In this document: piece after piece, positions 27,001 through 33,262 of the stretch
How positions within the stretch are numbered: position 1 is the stretch's first letter
Layout: each line of letters starts with the position of its first letter
Assembly: GCA_916613615.1 (NCBI GenBank)
Contig: OU744727.1
Coordinates: forward strand, 2,076,593 to 2,140,592
DNA length: 64,000 bases
Direction of reading: 5' to 3'
Origin: Steromphala cineraria
Lineage: Eukaryota; Mollusca; Gastropoda; Trochida; Trochidae
Program-made: the position numbers and the translations under genes
Notes under the pieces: generated by a model
Database searches by the model: none
What the model was told of the DNA's origin: nothing
What the model saw: only the letters and a program-made list of their open reading frames with translations

Positions 27001-29939
27001 CAGTCTCAATCTGCAGCAGAAAGTGATGCAGGATTTGTGCTGAGTCTAAATACCTCAAGTACGAGAATTGGATTGAGGGTCTTAATTTTAATTTACTTGA
27101 ATTAAAATCAACAACTCCGTTGACCTTTACAAAGATAGAAGATTTAATGTTTTTACTCTATATCCTTATTATTTGAAGCTTTGATCTTTTGGTTCAGAAT
27201 TAAAACAAATATTTGATCCCCAGGTGATGAAACTTCTGAAAGCTGCCTGTCAGTCTGCTGCTACTGATATAGCGCTCGACCTTGACCTTCCTCCCGGACT
27301 CACAGTGGATCTGATGCTGCCCAAGGACATGCCGGTCATCTTCAGTGGACGGAGGGCTTCCATATTCATCTTCTTGAGTGGACAGGTAAAATATGTCCCT
27401 TTAAGTTCATCCGGCCTGTAAGGCAAAGGATTTAAAATGCGTTAATAGTCAAAATCATTATAACCTTTTAATGGCCGATTAATCTTTAAACAATTATCTT
27501 CTGAAGAACGGGCTTATCGTATTGAGAACAAATTCTTTATCAATCAATAATGAATAAAGAATAAGATGATTTTGTGGCCAATACTGTAGGGCTACTCTCC
27601 TAAACAACCACGATACTTTACATCTTAGAAATTAATTTTCTTTGCAGAATAATAAACAACTTTTCCGAGGGAAACCTTCAATGTTTTTAAACTTGTTACA
27701 TTGAGGTTAAACTGTTTTCAATGAAATGTTATCACGTCGAAGAGTCACTTAAAATGTTATAAATTAAATATTATCAAGTACCTTGATACTTGCATCATTT
27801 ACATTAATAAAAAATGTCAAAGGGTCACTTTTATTTCTAAGGCGGCCACATCCGAGGGCAAAGCTCATCTGTCTGGAAAGATTTCCGGGACAAGCTTCAA
27901 GCACTCGATGGAGTTTGACTTGCAAACAGACGCCCAGGTCAACTCTGGTCAGTTCATCCACAGGATGGCCATGAAGGGCTTGATCAAAGACCTCGAAATG
28001 GACGAAATAGGTTGGTACCTATGGCGTGGTTGATGGATTTCATGATATTTAGTTCAGCATGAAAGTGTTTCATACAGTCAGAAGCCATATTCATAAGAAA
28101 ACTTTAGCATATGTAACTGAAAGGTTTTGGTTCACTAGATACAATTGTTATTCAAAATCAAAAACTAAAGTTGTCAATACGTTTGGTTTATAATGAGTAT
28201 GTGGTTTCAGATTCAAATGGTGAAAAGAAAAGGGAGATAATCCTTGCCAGTACTGCCAGTAACCTCATCTCCAAGTACACATCATTTGTTGGCGTTGATA
28301 AGGAGAGGAACGTGAAGATCACGAAAGCTGTCACCTACCATGTCGCACCACCGTCTAGGTTCCATCCGTATGCATTGTATGTTAATTTGTTACTTCTCTA
28401 GTGTTCAAGTACTAGGTCTACACCCGTCTACATAATGATAATGATAATGATAATGATAATGATGATGATGAAAAAACTTATAATAACTTTGTTGAAATAA
28501 TGATTTGACATAACTGCATAAATTGCTACCCCTAACACGCATTTATTTCACAGGGGTCAACATTATATTCCACCGCCGTGGATGGCACTATCAGCACCAC
28601 TCGGACAGCTAGGATCATTACGATCAACGTTTAATGCACGAGCCATATTACAGAGTTGTAGTGCAAAACCACCACCACCGCCATCATCTCAAAATATTTT
28701 GGCTGATTTTTGTGACACAGAAGACACATACCTAGAAGCTGACGATATGTGTGCCACTGTATACGAGGCCGCAACTGTACCGCCTCCTCGTCTACGTCCA
28801 CGCCCATTACCTCCAGCCTTCCCAAGAGTACAGTCAAAGGGAAATCAAATGTTTTCTTCCCAGGGTAAGATTGGACCTTTATCTGAATAAGGAATATTCC
28901 TATTGTTAATTGAAATTGAAATTGAAAAAAATAATAACATCATGCAAAATGGCATATCATCTTTATACATGTGTCGAGGATACAAGTTGATGTTCTCCTT
29001 GTAGCGGGAGAGATGGTGATGCTACAAGCCTTTGATGGATCCTGGGAGTTGGATAGTCAACTTCCACAACTCATCAATGTGACAACAGACAATCTGTTAA
29101 AGGCGACCGGAATCAAGGTATTATTTGAGTCCCATTTTAGAGTTTTGAAAACATGAAAATATTGTCCTCATCAGCAGAAACAGATTTTCTGTAATGACTA
29201 TATAGATCATCTCACCTAAGTGTCATCTGATTTCCAAAATAAAAACATAATCTGATCAAAGTAGCAGTCTTTAATTCAAAACGTATGTCGATATAATTAT
29301 GTTGATATAATTTATATCAGGATACACGAGGGTGAGATTCTATGTATCATCCAAAATCATTTTTATTACATTTCGTTTGTGCCATTGCATGGTATCATTC
29401 AAAATATATTGACAAAACGATTTTATCTAGGAGAACTGATTTTGATGTAGAAAAATACAAATAATTACAAGTCCTTGATGTAAGCCATGTAAACACTAAA
29501 TGAATGCAATATGTATATACCCTGCATGTAGACTCCCTGTGCTAATAAACCTCCAGTGACGTCACTATTGTTTGCAGTTTTCTTTCACAGGACAAGAAGG
29601 TGCTGGCTACCTGTGCTGCTGTGTGCTGTACATCCTAGTTCTCTTTATGTTACACTGTATGTATCTCACACAGGACAAGAAGGTGCTGGCCACCTGTGCT
29701 GCTGTGTGCTGTACATCCTAGTTCTCTTTGTGTAAGACTGTATGTATCTCACACAGGACAAGAAGGTGCTGGCTACCTGTGCTGCTGTGTGCTGGCTCAC
29801 CGTGAAGTGTTCAGAGGAGCGATCAGTCTGGGAGATGGTGGTCGACAAGGCTAAGCAATGGTTGCTAAGGACGCTAGGAGACCAGAAGAATGTGGACAAT
29901 TTGATGGAGGAGGTCCGGGAAGCTTTCTTCAAGAACTGA
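12010..29939 (+). CDS. VWA5A-like VIT + VWA domain protein, gene A (16 exons, 805 aa)
   Basis: Exons: 12010-12055, 18520-18725, 19106-19334, 20247-20416, 22227-22329, 23145-23255, 24939-25065, 25473-25617, 26033-26112, 26510-26624, 27224-27385, 27842-28010, 28211-28358, 28554-28864, 29005-29117, 29757-29939. All junctions are GT/AG, phases match, and the total is 2,418 nt. Layout: VIT domain (about residues 1-140), connector, VWA domain (about 280-445) with a full MIDAS site (DRSGS 286-290, T358, D385), a beta-rich region, a Pro-rich linker (604-707) and a conserved C-terminal domain (708-805). Human VWA5A has 786 residues and the same plan. No signal peptide is visible, so it is probably intracellular. 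Biochemical role is poorly known in the family (a reported tumour suppressor; VIT-VWA pairs also occur in PARP4 and ITI heavy chains). Intron 1 is swollen by retroelements. Confidence 0.93.
12056..13400. other. Gene A intron 1, proximal part
   Basis: It is collinear with gene B intron 1 up to about 13,240 (45,990 in B), where the copy A retroelement block begins. No exon is supported. Confidence 0.6.
13430..14205 (-). pseudogene. Retrotransposon RT/RNase H fragment
   Basis: Two overlapping - strand frames carry reverse transcriptase features: the TAPQGYIASGDGYTRRFDEI block, the catalytic box as CVDD (YVDD-like) and the FAGFEIT motif. A frameshift near 13,900 moves the thumb and RNase H-like part (ATEWSKNGIGFWL) to the other frame. 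Non-functional. Confidence 0.8.
14206..15190 (-). pseudogene. Retrotransposon protease/RT-entry fragment
   Basis: Short - strand frames (14,926-15,190, 14,558-14,749, 14,202-14,561) hold the stretch between the zinc knuckle and RT in gypsy-like Pol, such as ITDNSDKFFLSHEACISLGM and PPMKLMVDPDAQ. Stops and frameshifts separate them. Confidence 0.65.
15198..16620 (+). pseudogene. LINE reverse transcriptase, truncated and frameshifted
   Basis: The RT palm, thumb and C-terminal region are readable in two frames: the first ends at 15,886 and the second runs through about 15,800-16,620. The upstream endonuclease and the first half of RT are missing because of 5' truncation. Confidence 0.8.
15198..16738 (+). 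mobile_element. 5'-truncated LINE nested in the gypsy-like element
   Basis: The insertion starts inside a reverse transcriptase (TRQGCVLSPQLF, then catalytic FADDVSS at about 15,421-15,441), continues after a frameshift near 15,800-15,830, and has a Cys/His-rich C-terminal region (RLCVYCHAVGLDFIEDEFHV). Its ORF ends at 16,620. The 3' UTR contains aataaa and ends in a (tgtc)n tail. A 7-bp target duplication, tcgaagt, flanks it at 15,191-15,197 and 16,739-16,745. The family was not identified. Confidence 0.88.
16746..17624 (-). pseudogene. Retrotransposon Gag-like fragment
   Basis: Three - strand frames in order carry an N-terminal region (17,624-17,355), a middle capsid-like stretch (17,365-17,087), and a region ending in a CSYCGKKGHG zinc knuckle followed by further Cys residues (17,085-16,746). 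Frameshifts separate them. The LINE lies directly after the knuckle region. Confidence 0.7.
17641..18212. other. Gene A intron 1, distal part with decayed SINE
   Basis: From about 17,790 it is again collinear with gene B (46,430-46,860). A decayed version of the gastropod-like SINE tail lies at about 17,845-17,902. No exon is supported. Confidence 0.5.
18213..18519 (+). repeat. Exon-2-acceptor minisatellite, gene A (about 4 units)
   Basis: Each unit holds a polypyrimidine tract, cccag, and a copy of the first 20-37 nt of exon 2, then tatatagat. Decoy AGs lie near 18,301, 18,370 and 18,433; the first unit (about 18,219) is decayed. The real acceptor is AG at 18,518-18,519, the only one followed by a full exon. 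Confidence 0.88.
18520..18725 (+). CDS. Gene A exon 2 (VIT; residues 16-84)
   Basis: It encodes the VIT core VRVSVQGFLANVEANLQY...VVYIFPMDDNSAVYKLEA. The FPMDxxSAVY motif is the VIT signature in VWA5A proteins. The donor is the weak gtcgga, conserved in gene B. Five residues differ from gene B. Confidence 0.93.
19106..19334 (+). CDS. Gene A exon 3 (VIT; residues 85-160)
   Basis: It encodes ARETYNEAVRSGR...GNLPPKSKADIKFSFV...LPTVLNPRYNPSLE, the second half of VIT. The NPRY motif matches VWA5A. It ends in phase 1 before gtgagt. Three residues differ from gene B. Confidence 0.93.
19300..19690 (+). repeat. Exon-3-end minisatellite, gene A (about 7 units of 56 bp)
   Basis: The unit repeats the last ~34 nt of exon 3 (ctcaacccaagatacaac...) plus the donor gaag|gtgcgt and about 20 nt of intron. 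The first unit is the genuine exon end; the rest are decoy donors inside intron 3. Confidence 0.9.
20247..20416 (+). CDS. Gene A exon 4 (residues 161-217)
   Basis: It encodes DGGSKEDTSFSSMNKCHYDL...SRVWSDSDEL, the connector between VIT and VWA. Phase 1 to 0; acceptor ttcatcacag, donor gtttgt. Six residues differ from gene B. Confidence 0.9.
20850..21752. other. AT-rich insertion in intron 4, copy A only
   Basis: About 900 bp stands between sequence matching 50,870 and 50,880 of copy B. No TIR, tail or protein was recognised. It is either an insertion in A or a deletion in B. Confidence 0.6.
21883..22024. mobile_element. Fold-back hairpin in intron 4, copy A
   Basis: The left arm (aataatgctgag...gatgacaacttcttt) pairs with the right arm (aaagaagttgtcatc...ctcagtatt). 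The arms are about 55 bp and the loop is short. The same hairpin sits at 51,052-51,196, so it predates the duplication. Confidence 0.85.
22227..22329 (+). CDS. Gene A exon 5 (residues 218-251)
   Basis: It encodes FQLDGTPKLDHDISFHVLYE..., continuing the connector. Phase 0 to 1; acceptor tttttcag, donor gtgaaa. Five residues differ from gene B. Confidence 0.9.
23145..23255 (+). CDS. Gene A exon 6 (VWA start; residues 252-288)
   Basis: It encodes DKEGLMRKDLLMLSFYPDLS then AEFIFIIDRS, the first strand of the VWA fold and the first half of the MIDAS DxSxS motif, which is split by the intron. The protein is identical in gene B. Confidence 0.93.
23492..23628. mobile_element. Fold-back hairpin in intron 6, copy A
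   Basis: The arms atcaaaaccgagccagaggtg...ataatgtaagccc and gggcttacattat...gagattttgat are imperfect reverse complements. The copy B equivalent lies at about 53,037-53,173. Confidence 0.8.
23851..23925 (+). repeat. tRNA-Leu-like SINE head in intron 6
   Basis: An A-box region (tagctgagttgtcaaaggcgccag) resembles tRNA-Leu, and a B-box-like gagttcgaaacc lies at 23,901-23,912. The copy at 53,409-53,470 has an internal deletion. It is not a working tRNA. Confidence 0.55.
24939..25065 (+). CDS. Gene A exon 7 (VWA; residues 289-330)
   Basis: It encodes GSMDGESIQSAKEAMLFFLK...NIISFGSSYKALFPG, completing DxSxS. It ends in phase 2 before gtacgc. One residue differs from gene B (SMD to SMN, next to the metal site). 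Confidence 0.93.
25368..25427 (+). CDS. Candidate 60-nt cassette exon between exons 7 and 8, gene A
   Basis: Sixty nucleotides between an AG (25,366-25,367) and gtaaca stay open in the phase needed to join exon 7 to exon 8 (IHTIFATDVFQRPTRGMFY). Splice sites, length and frame are conserved at 54,874-54,933. Family alignment does not need it, so it could only be alternative. The pyrimidine tract is weak. Confidence 0.25.
25473..25617 (+). CDS. Gene A exon 8 (VWA; residues 331-379)
   Basis: It encodes GSMQYKEGTLKQAMDLQAHL...GGTEILRPL. T358 in GGTEI is the MIDAS threonine. Phase 2 to 0; donor gtaagg. One residue differs from gene B (D to Y). Confidence 0.93.
26033..26112 (+). CDS. Gene A exon 9 (VWA; residues 380-406)
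   Basis: It encodes IFLLTDGGVSNAGEVVSLVK. D385 in TDG is the third MIDAS ligand. Phase 0 to 2; donor gtgaaa. Gene B has TDGD in place of TDGG. Confidence 0.93.
26510..26624 (+). CDS. Gene A exon 10 (VWA end; residues 406-444)
   Basis: It encodes VFTVGIGAGVSTTLVRNVAK...EFVTDCLNLQQK, the last strand and helix of VWA. The VGIG motif matches FGIG of VWA5A. Phase 2 to 0; donor gtaatg. One Cys is Ser in gene B. Confidence 0.93.
26600..27040 (+). repeat. Exon-10-donor minisatellite, gene A (about 5 units of 100 bp)
   Basis: Each unit repeats the last ~24 nt of exon 10 (gacagtctcaatctgcagc...) and the following donor (gtgatgcagggtcgctaatg), then an AT-rich spacer. The first unit is the true exon end. 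Confidence 0.9.
27224..27385 (+). CDS. Gene A exon 11 (residues 445-498)
   Basis: It encodes VMKLLKAACQSAATDIALDL...LPPGLTV...IFSGRRASIFIFLSGQ, the post-VWA beta region (LPPGL is conserved in VWA5A). Phase 0 to 0. Four residues differ from gene B. Confidence 0.92.
27842..28010 (+). CDS. Gene A exon 12 (residues 499-554)
   Basis: It encodes AATSEGKAHLSGKISGTSFK...MAMKGLIKDLEMDEI. Phase 0 to 1; donor gttggt. The protein is identical in gene B and the flanking introns are nearly so. Confidence 0.9.
28211..28358 (+). CDS. Gene A exon 13 (residues 555-603)
   Basis: It encodes DSNGEKKREIILASTASNLI...TSFVGVDKERNVKITKAV, matching the 'SLESGVISSFTAFIAINKE' type motif of VWA5A. The donor (ctag|gttcca) is weak but is the only one giving an open join to exon 14. 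Protein identical in gene B. Confidence 0.85.
28433..28470. repeat. (ataatg)n microsatellite in intron 13, copy A
   Basis: About six units of an ataatg/gatgat simple repeat. The copy B counterpart is at 58,434-58,470 with one interruption. Confidence 0.8.
28554..28864 (+). CDS. Gene A exon 14 (Pro-rich linker; residues 604-707)
   Basis: It encodes GQHYIPPPWMALSAPLGQLG, a KPPPPPSSQNILADFCDTED stretch and a second Pro/Arg-rich stretch. Low complexity and probably disordered. It is 24 nt shorter than in gene B and the least conserved exon, yet remains in frame. Confidence 0.85.
29005..29117 (+). CDS. Gene A exon 15 (residues 708-745)
   Basis: It encodes AGEMVMLQAFDGSWELDSQL...DNLLKATGIK. The F-DGSWELD motif corresponds to the NGSWDLN motif in the C-terminal domain of VWA5A. 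Phase 1 to 0. Protein identical in gene B. Confidence 0.92.
29585..29756 (+). repeat. Exon-16-acceptor minisatellite, gene A (2 decoy units)
   Basis: Two units of about 83 bp each contain ctcacacag or tttcacag, then a copy of the first ~40 nt of exon 16, then tacatcctag. If used as a terminal exon, a decoy would encode DKKVLATCAAVCCTS and stop. Confidence 0.88.
29757..29939 (+). CDS. Gene A exon 16 (last; residues 746-805)
   Basis: It encodes DKKVLATCAAVCWLTVKCSE...VREAFFKN then TGA. Only this third acceptor leads into the complete C-terminal helical region (W-L, W-E-M-V, A-K-Q-W), as in VWA5A. One residue differs from gene B (L to R in WLLR/WLRR). Confidence 0.93.
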   Translation, partial: DKKVLATCAAVCWLTVKCSEERSVWEMVVDKAKQWLLRTLGDQKNVDNLMEEVREAFFKN

Positions 29940-30125
29940 AGACAAACTGAAAGTGATCCGCAGATATAGTTTACTCAAGGAGGCGTTCTTCAAGAACTGA
30001 AGACGACCTGAAAGTGATCCGCAGATATAGTTTACCCAAGGAGGCGTTCTTGAAGAACTGAATTTGTACTGAAAGTGGTCTGTAGGGATAGTTTACCCAA
30101 GTAGGCTTTCTTCAAGAACTGAAGG
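29919..30125 (+). repeat. Stop-codon-spanning 60-bp repeats, 3' UTR of gene A
   Basis: The end of the CDS (gctttcttcaagaactga) and the next ~40 nt are repeated about every 60 bp, near 29,981, 30,041 and 30,101. The first unit holds the true stop; the others lie in the 3' UTR. Gene B has the same arrangement. Confidence 0.9.
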
Positions 30126-30158
30126 AAGTAGTGGCATTTTGTATTACTGAAGGAGGTT

Positions 30159-30164
30159 AATAAA
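30159..30164 (+). other. Polyadenylation signal, gene A
   Basis: AATAAA lies about 220 bp after the stop codon; it is the first one downstream and is also found at the matching place in gene B. Confidence 0.7.
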
Positions 30165-30536
30165 TTAGACCAGATTTTTAACGGACTTTTGTTCATACCT
30201 GACTTCCATTTTTACGCCTTGAAGTCTCTTGTAATTGACTTGATTATTTATTGTCCTGAAACACTTGTTTGGTCAAACTGTGCAAAATACTGGTTTCTGA
30301 TTGGCTGCTCTGAAAAATCAGAGGGCGTATAATTTGGTTATGTGGTGCTCTGTTTACTTTGTCTAATGCACAAGAACTCATTTGTTGCCTAGCAACAAGT
30401 AGTTCTCAAATAATACTGTTGTGACGGAAATTTGCACACAAAAATGCCATTATTGCGTTTTCAAATATGTACATTATTTATAAAATGTATTCAAACTTTC
30501 AGTTCAGATTTCCTGTTGGCATGGTCTGTCATTCGG

Positions 30537-31137
30537 CATTCTCTCCCCACAGAGGCAACTCAGTCATACCCCAGTTAGGCTCTGTTCCATTACGCCAAAA
30601 TCCTGGGGTTCCGGCAGATCGCCCTAGCGGCAAAAAGTTGTAACTTGAGATATCTCCCTTATTTGCAGCCACTGAAAACACCTTTTGGATGTCCACGACT
30701 TCGGGAATACTCAACGGTCGCTCAGTGACTTTTAAAAGAATCATGCCTTTAGGTTTCTTTTTCATTAACAGTGTGAGTCTCAGAGAGGGAAACTATTTCA
30801 AACTCAGATATGTATAGGGTTTTTCATTAGAAACATATTGTTTTATAATTGTTCTTCGTTTTATGATTAATTTTATTTTAATAATTCACCAAATAAAAAC
30901 CAATGCGAAGGTAAAAAGCGATTGTTTTGTAGAAGAAAGAGTTATCTCCCTTTGATGCGGATCCACACGGGAATAGCCGAACTTTTGCGAATGACCACTT
31001 TTGAAACGGCGTCGCTGATTGCACAACTAACTTCGATTGCCTCCAATCAGATTTCTACCTTTCTATCCCATATGTTAGCCGTAATAGAACAGAGGCTAAT
31101 TCAGGTATGACTGAGTTGCCTCTGTGGGGAGAGAATG
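30537..31137. mobile_element. 601-bp TIR transposon with 9-bp TSD, copy A
   Basis: Perfect 34-bp inverted ends (cattctctccccacagaggc... at 30,537-30,570, reverse complement at 31,104-31,137) extend imperfectly for about 25 bp more. The flanks are direct repeats gtcattcgg (30,528-30,536 and 31,138-31,146). A 9-bp TSD suggests a Mutator-like or other non-autonomous element. Short ORFs inside (- strand 30,529-30,765) show no transposase. Confidence 0.85.
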
Positions 31138-31551
31138 GTCATTCGGTGGCGTTAAACGAAAATCGGCCCGACAGTTTAACCGGCCAGAATATCATACAAA
31201 TATATATCAAAATGCGGGTTACACTTACCTTAAATTTATTTACAACACCAATGCAATAATACCGACGTCATGTTCGTGAATATATGCAGAACTTAACATT
31301 TTCAAAACAACCGTCACAAAATAATAAAATGTCTACTGAAGATTGTGAGCTCCCTTTGCAGCATTCGGATATTTGTCGGTAATGTCCAAGGCCTACTATA
31401 AGTAACGTCTTTCGAGATTACCAAATCCGTCAGCACTGTTTGAATGTCGCTCCCACATCGTATACGGGCATCTTGACGCAGTATGCTTGAGTTAATGGAA
31501 AGAATATATTTCGATTTTAAATCGTTTTATGGTAGAATGGAGACAAACATA

Positions 31552-31685
31552 GTGTATTTGGAAATCAGCGGCATATAACGGAATTATTATAGCTCTAAAT
31601 AATCAATTTAAAGCCTTACGCTACGCGTTCGACTTTAATACAAATTATAAAATAATTCCGTTTGTGCCGCTGATTTCCAAACACA
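31552..31685. mobile_element. Fold-back hairpin downstream of gene A
   Basis: The arms tgtatttggaaatcagcggc...ggaattatt and aataattccg...gccgctgatttccaaacaca are inverted copies. It is present again at 63,438-63,573. Confidence 0.8.
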
Positions 31686-32838
31686 ATAAGTTTATTTCCT
31701 AATTAGATCAAATTATTGAATAATATTGAATAATGGCATGTATACATCTTGTACGTTTTGTTTTTAATGTACACATTCCCTTTCCAAAACCTGTGTTAAG
31801 AGTTGTAATTTGTAAACATTACGAATTTTCACTTCATTACCACTCAACTGGAATTGTACTTTGACATGTATTAAAACATATCATTAATGCATTTTTTCAA
31901 AGTAATGCATATGTACCTATCACAAAATACCGCTTTTTGTAAAATATGAGTGTTTGTACACAAGTAAAGATATTAATTAACGTTCAAATCTGGTTGGAAA
32001 TCAAAGGTTTCACCGAAAAGGAAATCACCAGCTTAAATTGAGGAGACGTTTGTTTTGTTTGCTTTCAATGTAGCATTCTGAGTACGATCACTTTCACATA
32101 GTAAAATATACTTCATCAATATTCAAAGGATTCATTTAGTTAAATAGTGTTATGATGGTGGTCATGAGAGAGAAAAGTCGTCTCGTCAGGATTTGGGATT
32201 TTACTGGCGCATCTAGAACTGCATGAATTACTTCCCTTGTATTACATTAGGAAAATATCTGAGCTAAAAAGCCTAGTCCGCCGTGTGTGTAAACATAAGA
32301 AAACCAATCTTTTAACTCCTACTTATTGCATTGTTTGCTTTTGCTTTTCTGGAATGTATTTACCATTTGTCTGTCTGCAACGATAATAAACATGAGATGA
32401 GATTTTAAAAAAAACGGTTTTGTAAATCCTTACCCTGTAGATCATCATTAACACTAATTATATAATTATGTGGTCTTGATTAAAAATTCATTGATAAATC
32501 AAGGAGATTTTGTGATTCATTGATTATATGATCATTGTTGCTAATTGGAAATGATCTGTTGATGATTGAATTATGTGCAGTAATTGGTTATTGATATGGT
32601 GATGACGATCTTGCTGTGGTATGGTGATAAATTCGTTGATTTTGTTGTCAAAGGTATCTTGTATCAGCAGTCACTTTTCATTTGGGTCAGTATCAGTAAT
32701 ATTTACTTGTACGGGAAAGAGATCACTGTTTAATAATTGTACAAAGTTATTACACATTGTTTAATAACATCGCGCGCTGACCGACGTGTTAGATCGTATA
32801 ACGTGACAATGTCAGCGAGCCAGTCGTGATGGTAAGTA

Positions 32839-32935
32839 ATAGTTACCGACTGAGACCGAGGTGTTCAAGTTAGATGAACCCTCGCGCACGTGAATCATGA
32901 ACGCCGAGGTCGAGGTCGGTAACTATTTTACACAC
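32839..32935. repeat. Inverted repeat, about 27-bp arms
   Basis: tagttaccgactgagaccga...gtgttc near 32,839 pairs imperfectly with gaacgccgaggtcgaggtcg...taacta ending near 32,935. It is a GC-rich island in AT-rich DNA with several CG dinucleotides. Confidence 0.65.
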
Positions 32936-33189
32936 TAGCTCCTTTGTTTTGCTCGAGTATTCATTTTTCATACCCACTCATACTGTCTGTGAAATGCACG
33001 TGCCGAGGTGTTTATCAGACAAATCGGGTGTTCATAATGAACACCCGGGATTGCCATGAACACCTGATAGTGAAACGTTGATAATTTGTTTTCTGGTATA
33101 GTTTTCAAATTCAAACTTTACGTTGCAAATCAAAGACACTCACTAAAATTGCGATTGATGAATACAAGACATTTACAAATGTTGTACTC

Positions 33190-33262
33190 CAAGCATAGGT
33201 TCGAACGTGTGACCTCTTGATTTCAAGCCCAGTGACTTATCCATTAGACCACGGAGGCCGGT
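33190..33262 (-). repeat. tRNA-like sequence (degenerate)
   Basis: On the - strand it reads ggcctccgtggtctaatgga... with a B-box-like acgttcgaacc. The acceptor, anticodon and T stems pair only partly, so this is a tRNA pseudogene or SINE head rather than a functional tRNA. Confidence 0.45.

Larger units (their letters stand above)
7795..32150. other. Tandem segmental duplication, copy A
   Basis: This segment aligns collinearly with 40,975-64,000, including intergenic DNA, introns and exons. Copy-specific differences are the fold-back/SINE block 9,005-9,860, the retroelements at about 13.3-17.7 kb, an AT-rich insertion of about 900 bp at 20,850-21,750, and minisatellite copy numbers. The left edge falls in the exon-3-end repeat. 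The right edge cannot be set because homology still holds where the window ends. Confidence 0.9.

Noticed and set aside
28359..28401. Extension of exon 13 to the stop at 28,401
   Set aside because: It would end the protein before the conserved C-terminal domain; the ctag|gttcca donor gives a clean join to exon 14 in both genes.
30529..30765. - strand 78-codon ORF, identical at 62,406-62,642
   Set aside because: It lies inside and overruns the end of the 601-bp TIR transposon; no transposase motif, so likely chance.
33190..33262. Functional tRNA gene
   Set aside because: A- and B-box-like stretches exist, but acceptor, anticodon and T stems do not pair well enough.
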